From an uncultured Clostridium sp. (GTDB taxonomy: Bacteria > Bacillota > Clostridia > Clostridiales > Clostridiaceae): a DNA stretch of 64,000 nt. The position numbers and the translations under genes are program-made. This document shows positions 20,803 to 29,727 of the stretch, in pieces. Position 1 is the first letter of the stretch; each line of letters begins with the position of its first letter. Location of the stretch: positions 1 through 64,000 of the forward strand of contig UQBY01000005.1 in NCBI GenBank assembly GCA_900539375.1. Reading direction: 5' to 3'. Below the pieces are notes generated by a model. The model was given only the letters and a program-made list of their open reading frames with translations. It made no database searches and was not told where the DNA came from.

Positions 20803-22350
20803 ATGAGTCAAAATAAGAAAAAAAGAAAAAGTATATTTAAAATTATTTTTGGAAGAACAGCAATAATAGCATTACTTTTAATAATCCAAATAGGGGTTCT
20901 TGCATTATCTTTTAATTGGCTAGCAGGTTATATGACTTATATTTATGGAGGATTTACTGTTTTAACAGCAGTTCTTGTAATATATATTATAAATAAAGAA
21001 GGAAATCCAACATTTAAGCTAGCATGGATGGTGCCTCTTTTGATATTTCCTGTTTTTGGAGCATTATTTTATTTATTTGTACAACTTCAAATAGGAACTA
21101 GGCTTATAAATCATAGATTAGGGATTAATATAAAAAAGACTAAGAAATTTTTAAAACAAAATAAAGAGTTAATGGAAGAAATTGAATTAGAGGATAAAAA
21201 AGTAGCTAATCTTGCAAAATATATGAATGAATATGGAGGATATCCAATATATAAAAACACTTCTGTTAAGTATTTTCCTTTAGGGGAATATAAATTTGAG
21301 GAACTAAAAAAACAACTAGAAAAAGCAAAAAGATTTATATTTTTAGAATATTTTATTGTAGAAGAAGGATTTATGTGGAATTCTATATTAGAAATTTTAG
21401 AAAGAAAGGTTAAAGAAGGAGTAGAGGTAAGATTTATGTATGATGGTACTTGTTCTTTAATACTTCTTCCATATAATTATCCTAAGAAGATGGAGAAACT
21501 TGGTATAAAGTGTAAGATATTTAGTCCAATAAAGCCTGCCTTATCTACTTATCAAAATAATAGAGACCATAGAAAAATATTAGTTATAGATGGTCATACA
21601 GCTTTTACTGGAGGAATAAATCTTGCTGATGAATATATAAATAAAAAGGTTGTTTATGGCCATTGGAAAGATACAGGAATTATGCTTAAAGGGGAAGCAG
21701 TTAAAAGTTTTACTTTAATGTTTCTTCAAGCATGGAATATTACTGAAAAAAATGAAGAGGATTATGGAAAATATATATGTAATGTTAAAGATGAAGAGGC
21801 AAAAGGATATGTAATGCCTTATGGAGATAGTCCTGTTGATAATGAAAATGTTGGTGAACAGGTATATATGGATATTATAAATACTGCAAAAGATTATGTT
21901 CATATAATGACACCATATTTAATTTTAGATAATGAAATGATGACTGATTTAAAATATGCTGCAAAATCTGGGGTGGATGTTAAACTTATTCTTCCACATA
22001 TTCCAGATAAATGGTATGCTTATTTTCTTGCAAGGACATATTATAAAGAGCTTATAGAAGCAGGAGTAGGTATATATGAATATACTCCAGGATTTGTTCA
22101 TGCTAAGTCCTTTGTGTCAGATGATGAAAAAGCTGTTGTGGGAACTATAAATTTAGATTATAGAAGTCTTTATTTACATTTTGAATGTGCTGTTTTCACA
22201 TATAAAACAACTCTTGCCTATGATGTGGAAAAAGATTTTCAAGAAACACTAAAAAAATGTGAAAAAATAACCTTAGAAAATTGTAAAAAATTTAGCATAT
22301 TAAAAAAGATTATAGGAGAAATATTAAGATTATTTGCTCCTCTTATGTAA
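20803..22350 (+). CDS. cls: cardiolipin synthase
   Basis: Phospholipase D-superfamily membrane enzyme that condenses two phosphatidylglycerols into cardiolipin. The 515-residue protein has N-terminal hydrophobic helices (about 17-37, 40-62, 70-92: the PLDc_N region) and two HKD motifs, HRKILVIDG (about 258-266, followed by TAFTGGINLAD) and HAKSFVSDD (about 432-440, followed by AVVGTINLDYRS). AAGGGGG site before ATG. It stands alone after the ridA terminator. Confidence 0.93.
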   Translation: MSQNKKKRKSIFKIIFGRTAIIALLLIIQIGVLALSFNWLAGYMTYIYGGFTVLTAVLVIYIINKEGNPTFKLAWMVPLLIFPVFGALFYLFVQLQIGTRLINHRLGINIKKTKKFLKQNKELMEEIELEDKKVANLAKYMNEYGGYPIYKNTSVKYFPLGEYKFEELKKQLEKAKRFIFLEYFIVEEGFMWNSILEILERKVKEGVEVRFMYDGTCSLILLPYNYPKKMEKLGIKCKIFSPIKPALSTYQNNRDHRKILVIDGHTAFTGGINLADEYINKKVVYGHWKDTGIMLKGEAVKSFTLMFLQAWNITEKNEEDYGKYICNVKDEEAKGYVMPYGDSPVDNENVGEQVYMDIINTAKDYVHIMTPYLILDNEMMTDLKYAAKSGVDVKLILPHIPDKWYAYFLARTYYKELIEAGVGIYEYTPGFVHAKSFVSDDEKAVVGTINLDYRSLYLHFECAVFTYKTTLAYDVEKDFQETLKKCEKITLENCKKFSILKKIIGEILRLFAPLM

Positions 22351-22496
22351 GGAAAAACAATTACTAGAATATAAATAAGTTGAAATTAACTGTAAAAGTT
22401 TCATGGGAAATATTAATTATATTAAATTAAAATTTTACATTTAGTCTATAATATAGTATAATTTTAATTAAGAATTAAATAAAGGTGAGATAAAAT

Positions 22497-23726
22497 ATGA
22501 TTAATTTTTGCTTAGATAATATTAGAAATAATTTATTGTTTGGATTTTTAGGGATTTTTATTATGTTTCTTTTAAAGAAAACTATATTTAAAAAGTTTTC
22601 TCAAAAATTTAACTACTATATATGGCTTCCCTTAATGATAACAATGGCTATACCCTTAAAAGTAACCATTACAAGAAAAGTATACATTCCTTTTCAAAAT
22701 GAAATTAATAAAATAAACATTTTAAATCAAGAAGTTATAAATACTACAACTTATGAAAAGGGCATTATAAACTATATAGGCATAATTTATATTTCTATAG
22801 TAGTTTTAATAATTACTTTAAGACTTACAAAATATTTTATTTTTAGAAAAAAAGTAATTAAAGAATCTATTGTTATTAATGATAAAGAAATTATTAATAT
22901 TTTTAATAAAGTAAGACATGATTTAAATATAAAAAAGAATTATTCTTTAAAAATAAACAAAAAATTATCTACTCCTATAAATATAGGAATTTTAAAACCA
23001 GAAGTAATAATTCCTAATGAAAAGTATACAGATAAAGAATTAGAGCTTGTATTTAAACATGAACTTATTCATTATAAAAGACAGGACTTTTTCTATAAAT
23101 TATTTATAATAATAGTTTCTGCTATTAACTTTATTAATCCATTAGTATATTTTATGACTAAAGATATTAATTATTATTGCGAAAGTTCTTGTGATGAAGA
23201 AGTTGTAAAAATTTCAACTAAAGAAGATGTTAAAATATATAGTATGGTTATAGCAAAGACAGCTTTAGAAGAAAAATATAAAATTAATAGAGCACTTTCT
23301 TTTTCATTAAATGAAAAATCAATAACAGTAAAAAGAATTAAAACTATGTTTGATGAAAAAAAGAAATTTAAAGGAAATATAACTCTTTTTATAACATCCC
23401 TTCTTATAATATTAAGTTTTGGAGCAATTATTTTAAACATAGAATATGTTGCTGTACAAGCCTCTGAAAACAAAGATATTATAAATATGGAAACTAATGA
23501 AGAAAATGAATATATTAAAAGATTAGAGGAAGTAAAAGATACAAATTATTTAACAAATTTTTTCCAAGACATAATGGTTTCTAAAGATAAAACATTTTTA
23601 GAGAATTTACTAAAAGAAGAAAATATTAAATATGAGGATACTTCTAAAAAAATAAGATTTTATTATAAAAAATGGAATGTTTCAATTGATTATTATAAAA
23701 ATTATTTAAGGATAGAAGAAAAATAA
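22497..23726 (+). CDS. BlaR1-like M56 family membrane metallopeptidase
   Basis: A 409-residue protein with hydrophobic helices near 10-28, 34-52 and 88-107, then a cytoplasmic zinc-peptidase domain containing HELIHYKRQD (about 191-200; HExxH motif) and downstream ESSCDEEV, the third-ligand region of M56 enzymes. Another helix follows near 303-322, then an external tail of about 85 residues. In BlaR1/MecR1 the tail is a penicillin-binding sensor; here it is short and lacks SxxK/KTG, so the ligand is unknown. The usual partner repressor BlaI/MecI is not adjacent. The divergent-end neighbour is a peptidoglycan-binding secreted protein, which hints at a cell-wall signal. Confidence 0.8.
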   Translation: MINFCLDNIRNNLLFGFLGIFIMFLLKKTIFKKFSQKFNYYIWLPLMITMAIPLKVTITRKVYIPFQNEINKINILNQEVINTTTYEKGIINYIGIIYISIVVLIITLRLTKYFIFRKKVIKESIVINDKEIINIFNKVRHDLNIKKNYSLKINKKLSTPINIGILKPEVIIPNEKYTDKELELVFKHELIHYKRQDFFYKLFIIIVSAINFINPLVYFMTKDINYYCESSCDEEVVKISTKEDVKIYSMVIAKTALEEKYKINRALSFSLNEKSITVKRIKTMFDEKKKFKGNITLFITSLLIILSFGAIILNIEYVAVQASENKDIINMETNEENEYIKRLEEVKDTNYLTNFFQDIMVSKDKTFLENLLKEENIKYEDTSKKIRFYYKKWNVSIDYYKNYLRIEEK

Positions 23727-23751
23727 GAGCTTAAATAGCTCTTATTTTTTT
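23723..23751 (+). terminator. bidirectional terminator
   Basis: ATAAGAGCT (23723-23731) with AGCTCTTAT (23737-23745) and T-run; overlaps the stop codons of the convergent genes on both sides. Confidence 0.85.
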
Positions 23752-24136
23752 AATCAGCAGCATCTATTAATGCTCGCCATGTATCAGGTCCTATTATACC
23801 ATCACAGGATAAATTATGTTTGTCTTGAAAATAAAGTATAGCAGCATGGGTTTCTGGTCCAAATATTCCATCTTGTCCTATAGTATAACAAGCTCTACTT
23901 AACATAATTTGAGCTGCCATAACAGCATCATATTTATTTGCTTTATTATAGCCTACATAGTCAGTATATATATTAAAATAATATCCATTTACTGAACAAT
24001 CTCCACTTGCTCTAGCTTCAATTGAAGTATTTCCTATATTAGGTGGTGTAACTTCATCAGCAGAAGCTATAATAGAAAATAGTGATGTAGTAGTCATAGT
24101 CATTAATAAAACAGAAGTTATAAATTTTTTTTTCAT
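23750..24136 (-). CDS. secreted peptidoglycan-binding domain protein
   Basis: A 128-residue protein with a signal peptide (MKKKFITS then a hydrophobic stretch, cleavage probably after ASA/ADE near residue 26) and one PF01471-type peptidoglycan-binding domain in the C-terminal half (AVMAAQIMLSRACY, DGIFGPETHAAILYFQDKHNLSCDGIIGPDTWRALI). Starts at ATG 24136, preceded by GGAGGG; an ATG 21 nt upstream (24157) would place that site inside the gene. Three cysteines (two in the domain) could form a disulphide. No catalytic domain is present, so it is a binder or a decoy, not a hydrolase. Confidence 0.82.
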   Translation of the reverse strand: MKKKFITSVLLMTMTTTSLFSIIASADEVTPPNIGNTSIEARASGDCSVNGYYFNIYTDYVGYNKANKYDAVMAAQIMLSRACYTIGQDGIFGPETHAAILYFQDKHNLSCDGIIGPDTWRALIDAAD

Positions 24137-24359
24137 GAGCAATCCCTCCAATTTCATTTAATGACATTATTATACATCATTTTTGTAAACAAGTAAATAG
24201 CTTTTTGAAAAAAATGTTGAAAAAACATATAAAATAAGTTTTTTAAAAGAAAATTTAAGCTAAAAATAAATAATTAAAAGTCTATTATGTGTAAAGGTAT
24301 AAATTTTTTTGAACAAAATATAATGAAATAGTTTTATATAGAAATTAACATAAAGAAAA

Positions 24360-24389
24360 TTGACTAAGTCTAAAAATAAAGTGTAGAAT
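24360..24389 (+). promoter_or_regulatory. promoter of the SUV3-like helicase gene
   Basis: TTGACT (24360-24365), 18-nt spacer, TAGAAT (24384-24389). The rest of the 24137-24425 divergent gap is simple AT-rich DNA. Confidence 0.55.
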
Positions 24390-24425
24390 AATAATAGAAA
24401 TCATTAAAACTTTTGGAGGATTTTT

Positions 24426-26192
24426 ATGAAAAAAAATGCAGCACAAAGGGAATTTAAAAAGTTAAAAAATCAAATAAATCAAATTAGTGAAATAGTTAAA
24501 AATTCTAAAGGAAATGCTTTACATGAACATGAGTCTACCATAAGGAAAAAAATACTTCTTCTTATGGAAATTGAAAAGGAAGGTTATGAAGGTTCTAAAG
24601 ACTTTAAAGAACTTTTAGAAAGATATGAGAATATTTTAGAAGATGTATCTAAAAGAATTTTAGAGAATTATAATAGAAAAAATAATTGTGATTATGATTA
24701 TTATGAAGTAGTTCGTAATAATTATAAAGTTTTAATTAATTCTGGAATAATGACAGTCCTTACAAAACAACATATTCCAAAACTTATTGCAAAGGAGTTT
24801 AATGAAAATTTCCCTGATAATCCTAAAGATGAATACAGAGAAGCTAGAGGTATGAAAAGAAAGTTTATAATTCATTTAGGAGATACAAATACAGGAAAAA
24901 CTTATAATGCAATTCAAAGATTAAAAGCTTGTAAAAAGGGAGTCTATCTTTCTCCTTTAAGAATACTTGCCTTAGAAAATTTTGAAAAGCTTAATAATGA
25001 AAAAATAGTATGTAATCTTCAAACTGGGGAAGAAGAAATCCTAAAAGAAGGAGCAACTCACACGTCTTGTACCATAGAAAAATTAAACTTAAAGGAGCAG
25101 TATGAAGTTGCTGTTATTGATGAAATTCAAATGATTGATGATAAGCAAAGGGGAGCTGCTTGGAGTAGGGCTATTTTAGGAGTAAGGGCTAAAGAAATAC
25201 ATGTATGTGGAGCTTTAAATGCAAAGGAAATTTTAATAAAAATCCTTGAAGATTGTAAAGATGACTATGAAATAAAAGAATATAAAAGAAGTATTCCTTT
25301 AGAAGTAGAAGATAAGGATTTTTCATATAAAGATGTAGAAGAAGGGGATGCAATAGTATTATTTTCTAAGAAAAAGGTTCTTTCTTTAGCTGAAGAATAT
25401 TCAGAAAAAGGAATAAAAGCAAGTATAATTTATGGAGACCTTCCACCAGAAACAAGAAGAAAGCAATATGATGATTTTATAAATAAAGAAAACAAGATTT
25501 TAATAACTACAGATGCTATAGGAATGGGAGTTAACCTTCCTATAAGAAGGATTGTCTTTTTATCTGTTAAAAAATTTGATGGAGAAGAAATAAGATTATT
25601 AACTTCTCAAGAAGTAAAACAAATAGGAGGCCGTGCAGGAAGAAAGGGAATATATGAAACAGGGTACATAGCAAGTGTTGGTCATAACTCAGAATTTATT
25701 TCTCATAGACTTAGTGAAAAAGATAAAGTTATTACCTCTGCTGTTATAGGACCATCTGATGCTATTTTAAGAATAAAAACCCTTCCACTTATAGAAAAAC
25801 TAGCTCTTTGGAGCACAAGAAAAGAAAAGCTTAATTATTATAGAAAAATGGATATAGGAGATTATATAATAATTTTAGATAGATTAAAAAGGTATAAGCT
25901 TAAAGAAGAAATTCAATGGAAACTTTTAAAAGTACCCTTTGATGTAACACAAGATGAGCTTATGAAACAGTTTTTATTTTATGTAGATGAACTTTTTATT
26001 GCAAAATCAAAAACTATTTCTAAACCTAGAATAATAGGAGAAACTTTAGATGAATTAGAAATTTATTACCAAAAAATAAATATGTATTATTCCTTTAATA
26101 AGCTATTTAATTTAAAATTTGAATTTCAATGGATTTATGATGAAAGAATTACAGTTAGTGAAAAAATAAATAGCATATTAAAAAGTTTATAA
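24426..26192 (+). CDS. SUV3-like ATP-dependent RNA helicase
   Basis: A 588-residue superfamily 2 helicase. After a charged helical N-terminal region (about 1-140) comes Walker A LGDTNTGKTY (151-160), motif Ia LSPLRILALEN, Walker B with DEIQ (232-235) instead of DEAD/DEAH, motif V TTDAIGMGVNLP and motif VI QIGGRAGRKG (about 397-406). DEIQMI, HVCGA, LNLP/RRIVF blocks and the C-terminal helical extension are those of the mitochondrial degradosome helicase SUV3, which works with an exoribonuclease. No RNase gene is next to it here; it has its own promoter and terminator. Confidence 0.82.
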   Translation: MKKNAAQREFKKLKNQINQISEIVKNSKGNALHEHESTIRKKILLLMEIEKEGYEGSKDFKELLERYENILEDVSKRILENYNRKNNCDYDYYEVVRNNYKVLINSGIMTVLTKQHIPKLIAKEFNENFPDNPKDEYREARGMKRKFIIHLGDTNTGKTYNAIQRLKACKKGVYLSPLRILALENFEKLNNEKIVCNLQTGEEEILKEGATHTSCTIEKLNLKEQYEVAVIDEIQMIDDKQRGAAWSRAILGVRAKEIHVCGALNAKEILIKILEDCKDDYEIKEYKRSIPLEVEDKDFSYKDVEEGDAIVLFSKKKVLSLAEEYSEKGIKASIIYGDLPPETRRKQYDDFINKENKILITTDAIGMGVNLPIRRIVFLSVKKFDGEEIRLLTSQEVKQIGGRAGRKGIYETGYIASVGHNSEFISHRLSEKDKVITSAVIGPSDAILRIKTLPLIEKLALWSTRKEKLNYYRKMDIGDYIIILDRLKRYKLKEEIQWKLLKVPFDVTQDELMKQFLFYVDELFIAKSKTISKPRIIGETLDELEIYYQKINMYYSFNKLFNLKFEFQWIYDERITVSEKINSILKSL

Positions 26193-26200
26193 AAAATAAA

Positions 26201-26277
26201 AAGGAATGTTGCATTAAGAAATATTAATAGAATATATATTCTTATAAAATTTCTTTGTGCAACAGCCTTTTTTTATT
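26201..26277 (+). terminator. long hairpin/terminator between convergent genes
   Basis: AAGG...TGTTGCA (26207-26213) pairs with TGCAACA (26258-26264) then CCTTTTTTT, with an inner stem AAGAAAT (26216-26222) / ATTTCTT (26249-26255). The inner part (GCATTAAGAAATATT ... AAATTTCTTT) recurs at 51392-51425. Confidence 0.75.
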
Positions 26278-26312
26278 ATAAAATAATTTATAGCTATTAA
26301 AGTTTTAAAATT

Positions 26313-27641
26313 TTAGTGGCGAGATTTATAAGCTTTTTTATTAGATTTTATATTCTTTTTTTTACGATTACCTCTCTTTTTAAGGTTTATATATCTTATC
26401 ATAAATAGTAAAAATACAATAAAAATTATTATAGCTATAAAGATTAAAATTGTATGTATATAAAAAGATTTACTATAGTTAATTAAATCTTTAGTGGTAA
26501 TGTTTGTATATAAGTTATAATTTTCAGTAAAGCTTTTATCTTGTATTTTTACTTTTCCAACTACTGTTGAATTATTTAAGTTCCAAGAATTAAAGTTACT
26601 TTTATTAACATTAATAGTTCTATATTTTTCATTAAAATCATTGTTATAATCAGTTATATCATCTTTAGAAAATACAGGAATTTCATAGGTACATGTTTTT
26701 CCAAAGAATTTTAATGGTTTAAATTTTATTTTTATTTTTGATAATTCTTGATTTTTAGGTAAAATGGTTTCTTTTTTTAGATTAAAGCTATAATCCATAA
26801 GCTTATTCATATCATCAAATATACCAGTATAATCTCCACCTAAAATTACTCCAACTAATTTATGTCCATCTTTTTCATAAATTGCAACTAAACATCTACC
26901 AGCTTTTGTAGTATAACCTGTTTTACCTGCAATGCAATAATTAGTACCTAAATTTTTATTTGTATTAGTTAATTTTGCAGTTTTACCATTTGTAGTAGAA
27001 AAAGTATAATCTTTTAAAGATATAGCTTCTCTTACCCAATCATCATTATAGCAAGCTATACCTAAAAGAGCCATATCATAGGCTGTTGAATAATGATTGT
27101 TTCCTTTTAATATTGTATCTGAATCTAATCCATTTGGAGTATAAAAGAAGCTATTTTCCATACCTAAAGAAGCAGCTTTTGAGTTCATAACTTTAGAAAA
27201 GTTTTCTATATTTCCACTTATAGATTCAGCTATCATTATAGCCATATCATTTCCAGAGGATAGCAAAAGCCCCTTCATTACATTATCAGCAGTGATTTTA
27301 TCTCCAACAGCAAGTGAAGGAAGCTTGTCTTTATATACTGATGTAGATTCTTGTTCTTTAGCAAGTTCAGAAAATACAAGTTCATCATTTTTATTTTTAT
27401 TTTCTGAAAGTATAAGAGCAGTTAAAAGTTTTGTTGTAGATGCTATTTGGCTTTTTTCTTCTGCATTAAAAGAATATAGCACTTCTTTAGTATCTAAATC
27501 TAAAACTACAGCTTTTTTTGCATTTATTTGAAGAGGGGTATTTTCTTCGGCTTTAGTAGTAACTGGATTTAGAATTATTAAAGAAATACTACATAATATA
27601 ATAGAAAGAAAGCTAAAAATAGTATTTTTCTTAAGTTTCAT
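26313..27641 (-). CDS. serine-type D-alanyl-D-alanine carboxypeptidase (DacA/DacF-like)
   Basis: Penicillin-binding enzyme that trims the terminal D-Ala from peptidoglycan pentapeptides outside the membrane. Visible: signal sequence (about 5-28), SxxK in STTKLL (about 64-69), SxN in SSGNDMA (about 129-135), KTG in GKTGYTTKAG (about 242-251), then a beta-rich domain and a C-terminal transmembrane helix (about 390-412) with a very basic cytoplasmic tail. Start ATG 27641 is favoured: the AAAGGG site overlaps the alternative ATG at 27653. The long membrane-spanning end differs from the amphipathic helix of classic DacA. Confidence 0.9.
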   Translation of the reverse strand: MKLKKNTIFSFLSIILCSISLIILNPVTTKAEENTPLQINAKKAVVLDLDTKEVLYSFNAEEKSQIASTTKLLTALILSENKNKNDELVFSELAKEQESTSVYKDKLPSLAVGDKITADNVMKGLLLSSGNDMAIMIAESISGNIENFSKVMNSKAASLGMENSFFYTPNGLDSDTILKGNNHYSTAYDMALLGIACYNDDWVREAISLKDYTFSTTNGKTAKLTNTNKNLGTNYCIAGKTGYTTKAGRCLVAIYEKDGHKLVGVILGGDYTGIFDDMNKLMDYSFNLKKETILPKNQELSKIKIKFKPLKFFGKTCTYEIPVFSKDDITDYNNDFNEKYRTINVNKSNFNSWNLNNSTVVGKVKIQDKSFTENYNLYTNITTKDLINYSKSFYIHTILIFIAIIIFIVFLLFMIRYINLKKRGNRKKKNIKSNKKAYKSRH

Positions 27642-27752
27642 TTTATGTATCATCCCTTTCACAAGTTATATTTTATATAAATAAATAATATATGTCTAGA
27701 AAAAAACATAAATATGAATTTATAACAAAAATATAACAATATTTAGAAAACA

Positions 27753-27782
27753 TTGACTAAAGCTTAAAAAAAGGTATATAAT
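27753..27782 (+). promoter_or_regulatory. promoter of the citrate synthase-marR operon
   Basis: TTGACT (27753-27758), 18-nt spacer, TATAAT (27777-27782). Confidence 0.65.
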
Positions 27783-27818
27783 TATTTAACAATATTAAAT
27801 ATATACTATGTTAAATAA
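27782..27818 (+). promoter_or_regulatory. inverted repeat at the citrate synthase promoter
   Basis: TTATTTAAC (27782-27790) and GTTAAATAA (27810-27818) form a perfect 9-bp inverted repeat spaced by 19 bp, starting at the last base of the -10 and spanning the transcription start. It is a candidate operator for the MarR regulator encoded at the end of the operon. Confidence 0.55.
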
Positions 27819-27838
27819 AAAAGGGAGTGAATAATAAA

Positions 27839-29200
27839 ATGGGTGATAATGTTTTTAAAATAACTCCAAAAATAGAAGAGTTATCAGAGTTATGTGTAGA
27901 AGATGATTTAATTAATCCTGAACTTTATCAAAAGTTTGATGTAAAAAGAGGACTTCGTGATATTAATGGAAAAGGGGTTCTTGCAGGTCTTACTAATATT
28001 TCAGATGTACATGCAAAGGATATAATTGATGGAAAGGAAATTCCATGTCCAGGTAAGCTTTATTACAGAGGGTATAATGTTAAGAATTTGGTTAATGGCT
28101 TTATAGAAGAAAAAAGATTTGGTTTTGAAGAAACAACATATCTTTTATTATTTGGAAAGCTTCCTTCAGAAGAAGAATTAAAAGAATTTGATAAAATACT
28201 TAAAGAAAAAAGAACATTACCTTCAAATTTTGTAAGAGATGTAATAATGAAAGCACCTAGTAAGGATATGATGAACACTTTATCTAGAGCAGTTTTAACT
28301 TTATATTCTTATGATGATAAAGCAGATGATACATCAATTCCAAATGTTTTAAGACAAAGTCTTAATTTAATAAGTGAATTTCCAATGCTTGCAGTATATA
28401 GCTACCAAGCATATAACCATAGCATTAATGGAGGAAGTCTTTATATTCATGCACCAGCTAATGAACTTTCAACAGCAGAAAATATTCTTCATATGCTTAG
28501 ACCAGATAAAAAGTATACAGAACTTGAAGCAAAAATATTAGATATAGCCTTAGTACTTCATATGGAACATGGAGGAGGAAATAATTCTACCTTTACAACT
28601 CATGTAGTTACTTCTAGTGGAACAGATACTTATTCTGCAATATCAGCTGCTTTATGTTCATTAAAGGGCCCTAAACATGGAGGAGCTAATATAAAGGTTG
28701 TTAGAATGTTTGAAGATTTAAAAAGTAAAGTTCATGATTGGGAAGATGAAGAAGAAATCTCAAATTATTTAAGAAGAATTCTTAAAAAAGAAGAATTTGA
28801 TAAAAAAGGATTAATTTATGGAATGGGTCATGCTGTTTACTCTGTTTCAGACCCAAGAGCAGAAATATTTAAGGGATTTGTAGAAAAACTTGCTATTGAA
28901 AAAAATCGTACAAAAGAATTTGAATTATATTCATTAGTAGAACGTTTAGCCCCTAAAATAATTGGAGAAGAAAGACATATTTATAAAGGAGTAAATGCAA
29001 ATGTTGATTTTTATAGCGGTTTAGTGTATAGTATGCTTGATTTACCAATAGAATTATATACACCAATGTTTGCAACTGCTCGTATAGTAGGTTGGAGTGC
29101 TCATAGAATAGAAGAGTTAATTAATACAGATAAAATAATAAGACCTGCATACAAGCCAGTATTAGAAAATAAAGAATATATAAAATTACATGAAAGATAA
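27839..29200 (+). CDS. citrate synthase (paralog 1)
   Basis: Condenses acetyl-CoA with oxaloacetate. The 453-residue product is longer than the ~370-residue short bacterial type owing to an N-terminal extension of about 70 residues. It contains HGGGNNSTFTTHVVTSSGTDTYS (catalytic His region, about 244-266), GPKHGGAN (about 276-283), and GMGHAVYSVSDPRA (about 329-342, catalytic His), with the catalytic Asp in NVDFYSG (about 395-401). ATG 27839 is chosen since AAGGGAG overlaps the alternative GTG 27827. A very similar gene lies at 56073. A MarR gene follows by 18 nt. 2-Methylcitrate synthase activity cannot be excluded. Confidence 0.88.
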   Translation: MGDNVFKITPKIEELSELCVEDDLINPELYQKFDVKRGLRDINGKGVLAGLTNISDVHAKDIIDGKEIPCPGKLYYRGYNVKNLVNGFIEEKRFGFEETTYLLLFGKLPSEEELKEFDKILKEKRTLPSNFVRDVIMKAPSKDMMNTLSRAVLTLYSYDDKADDTSIPNVLRQSLNLISEFPMLAVYSYQAYNHSINGGSLYIHAPANELSTAENILHMLRPDKKYTELEAKILDIALVLHMEHGGGNNSTFTTHVVTSSGTDTYSAISAALCSLKGPKHGGANIKVVRMFEDLKSKVHDWEDEEEISNYLRRILKKEEFDKKGLIYGMGHAVYSVSDPRAEIFKGFVEKLAIEKNRTKEFELYSLVERLAPKIIGEERHIYKGVNANVDFYSGLVYSMLDLPIELYTPMFATARIVGWSAHRIEELINTDKIIRPAYKPVLENKEYIKLHER

Positions 29201-29218
29201 TTAAAAACGGGGGAGATT

Positions 29219-29674
29219 ATGGTCGAAGACAGTGAAAAATTAATAAAACTTTTTGATGAAACAATTAGCAAAATGAGAAATACAATTATAAAATTTCAGC
29301 CTATGAAAGAAATTTCTATGGGAGAATATACTTTGCTAAAGACCATAAAAGATAAAGGAGATAATGAAAAAGGCTTTAGAATAACTTCTTCAAGGTTAAG
29401 TAATAATTTAGAAGCATCAAGACCTGCTACTTCAAGAATGCTTAATTTAGTAGAAGAAAAAGGACTTATTAAACGTACTTCAGATAAGGAAGATAGAAGA
29501 ATAGTATATATAGAACTTACAGAATCAGGAATTGATTTGTTAAATGAAGAGTCTAAAAAATTTAAAGAATTAATAAAGAAAATAAATGAGAAAATGGGAA
29601 AAGAAGACATGGAAAAGTTTGTATATACTGCAAAAAAGTTATGTAATATATTAATGGAAACAATGGAAGAATGA
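29219..29674 (+). CDS. MarR family transcriptional regulator
   Basis: A 151-residue winged-helix regulator. The recognition region RLSNNLEASRPATSRMLNLVEEKGLIKR (about 57-84) and wing TSDKEDRRIVYIELTESG (about 85-102) are typical of MarR proteins, with flanking dimerisation helices. Start ATG 29219 lies just after GGGGGAG. It is 18 nt after citrate synthase, so it is in its operon and probably controls it; effector unknown. Confidence 0.87.
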   Translation: MVEDSEKLIKLFDETISKMRNTIIKFQPMKEISMGEYTLLKTIKDKGDNEKGFRITSSRLSNNLEASRPATSRMLNLVEEKGLIKRTSDKEDRRIVYIELTESGIDLLNEESKKFKELIKKINEKMGKEDMEKFVYTAKKLCNILMETMEE

Positions 29675-29684
29675 AAATTTTTTT

Positions 29685-29725
29685 AAGGATTGTCATTTAG
29701 TAATTTTTATGACAATCCTTTTTAT
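29685..29725 (+). terminator. terminator between marR and the ZIP transporter
   Basis: AAGGATTGTCAT (29685-29696) with ATGACAATCCTT (29709-29720), T-run; A-run on the other side fits use by the convergent gene. Confidence 0.9.
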
Positions 29726-29727
29726 GT

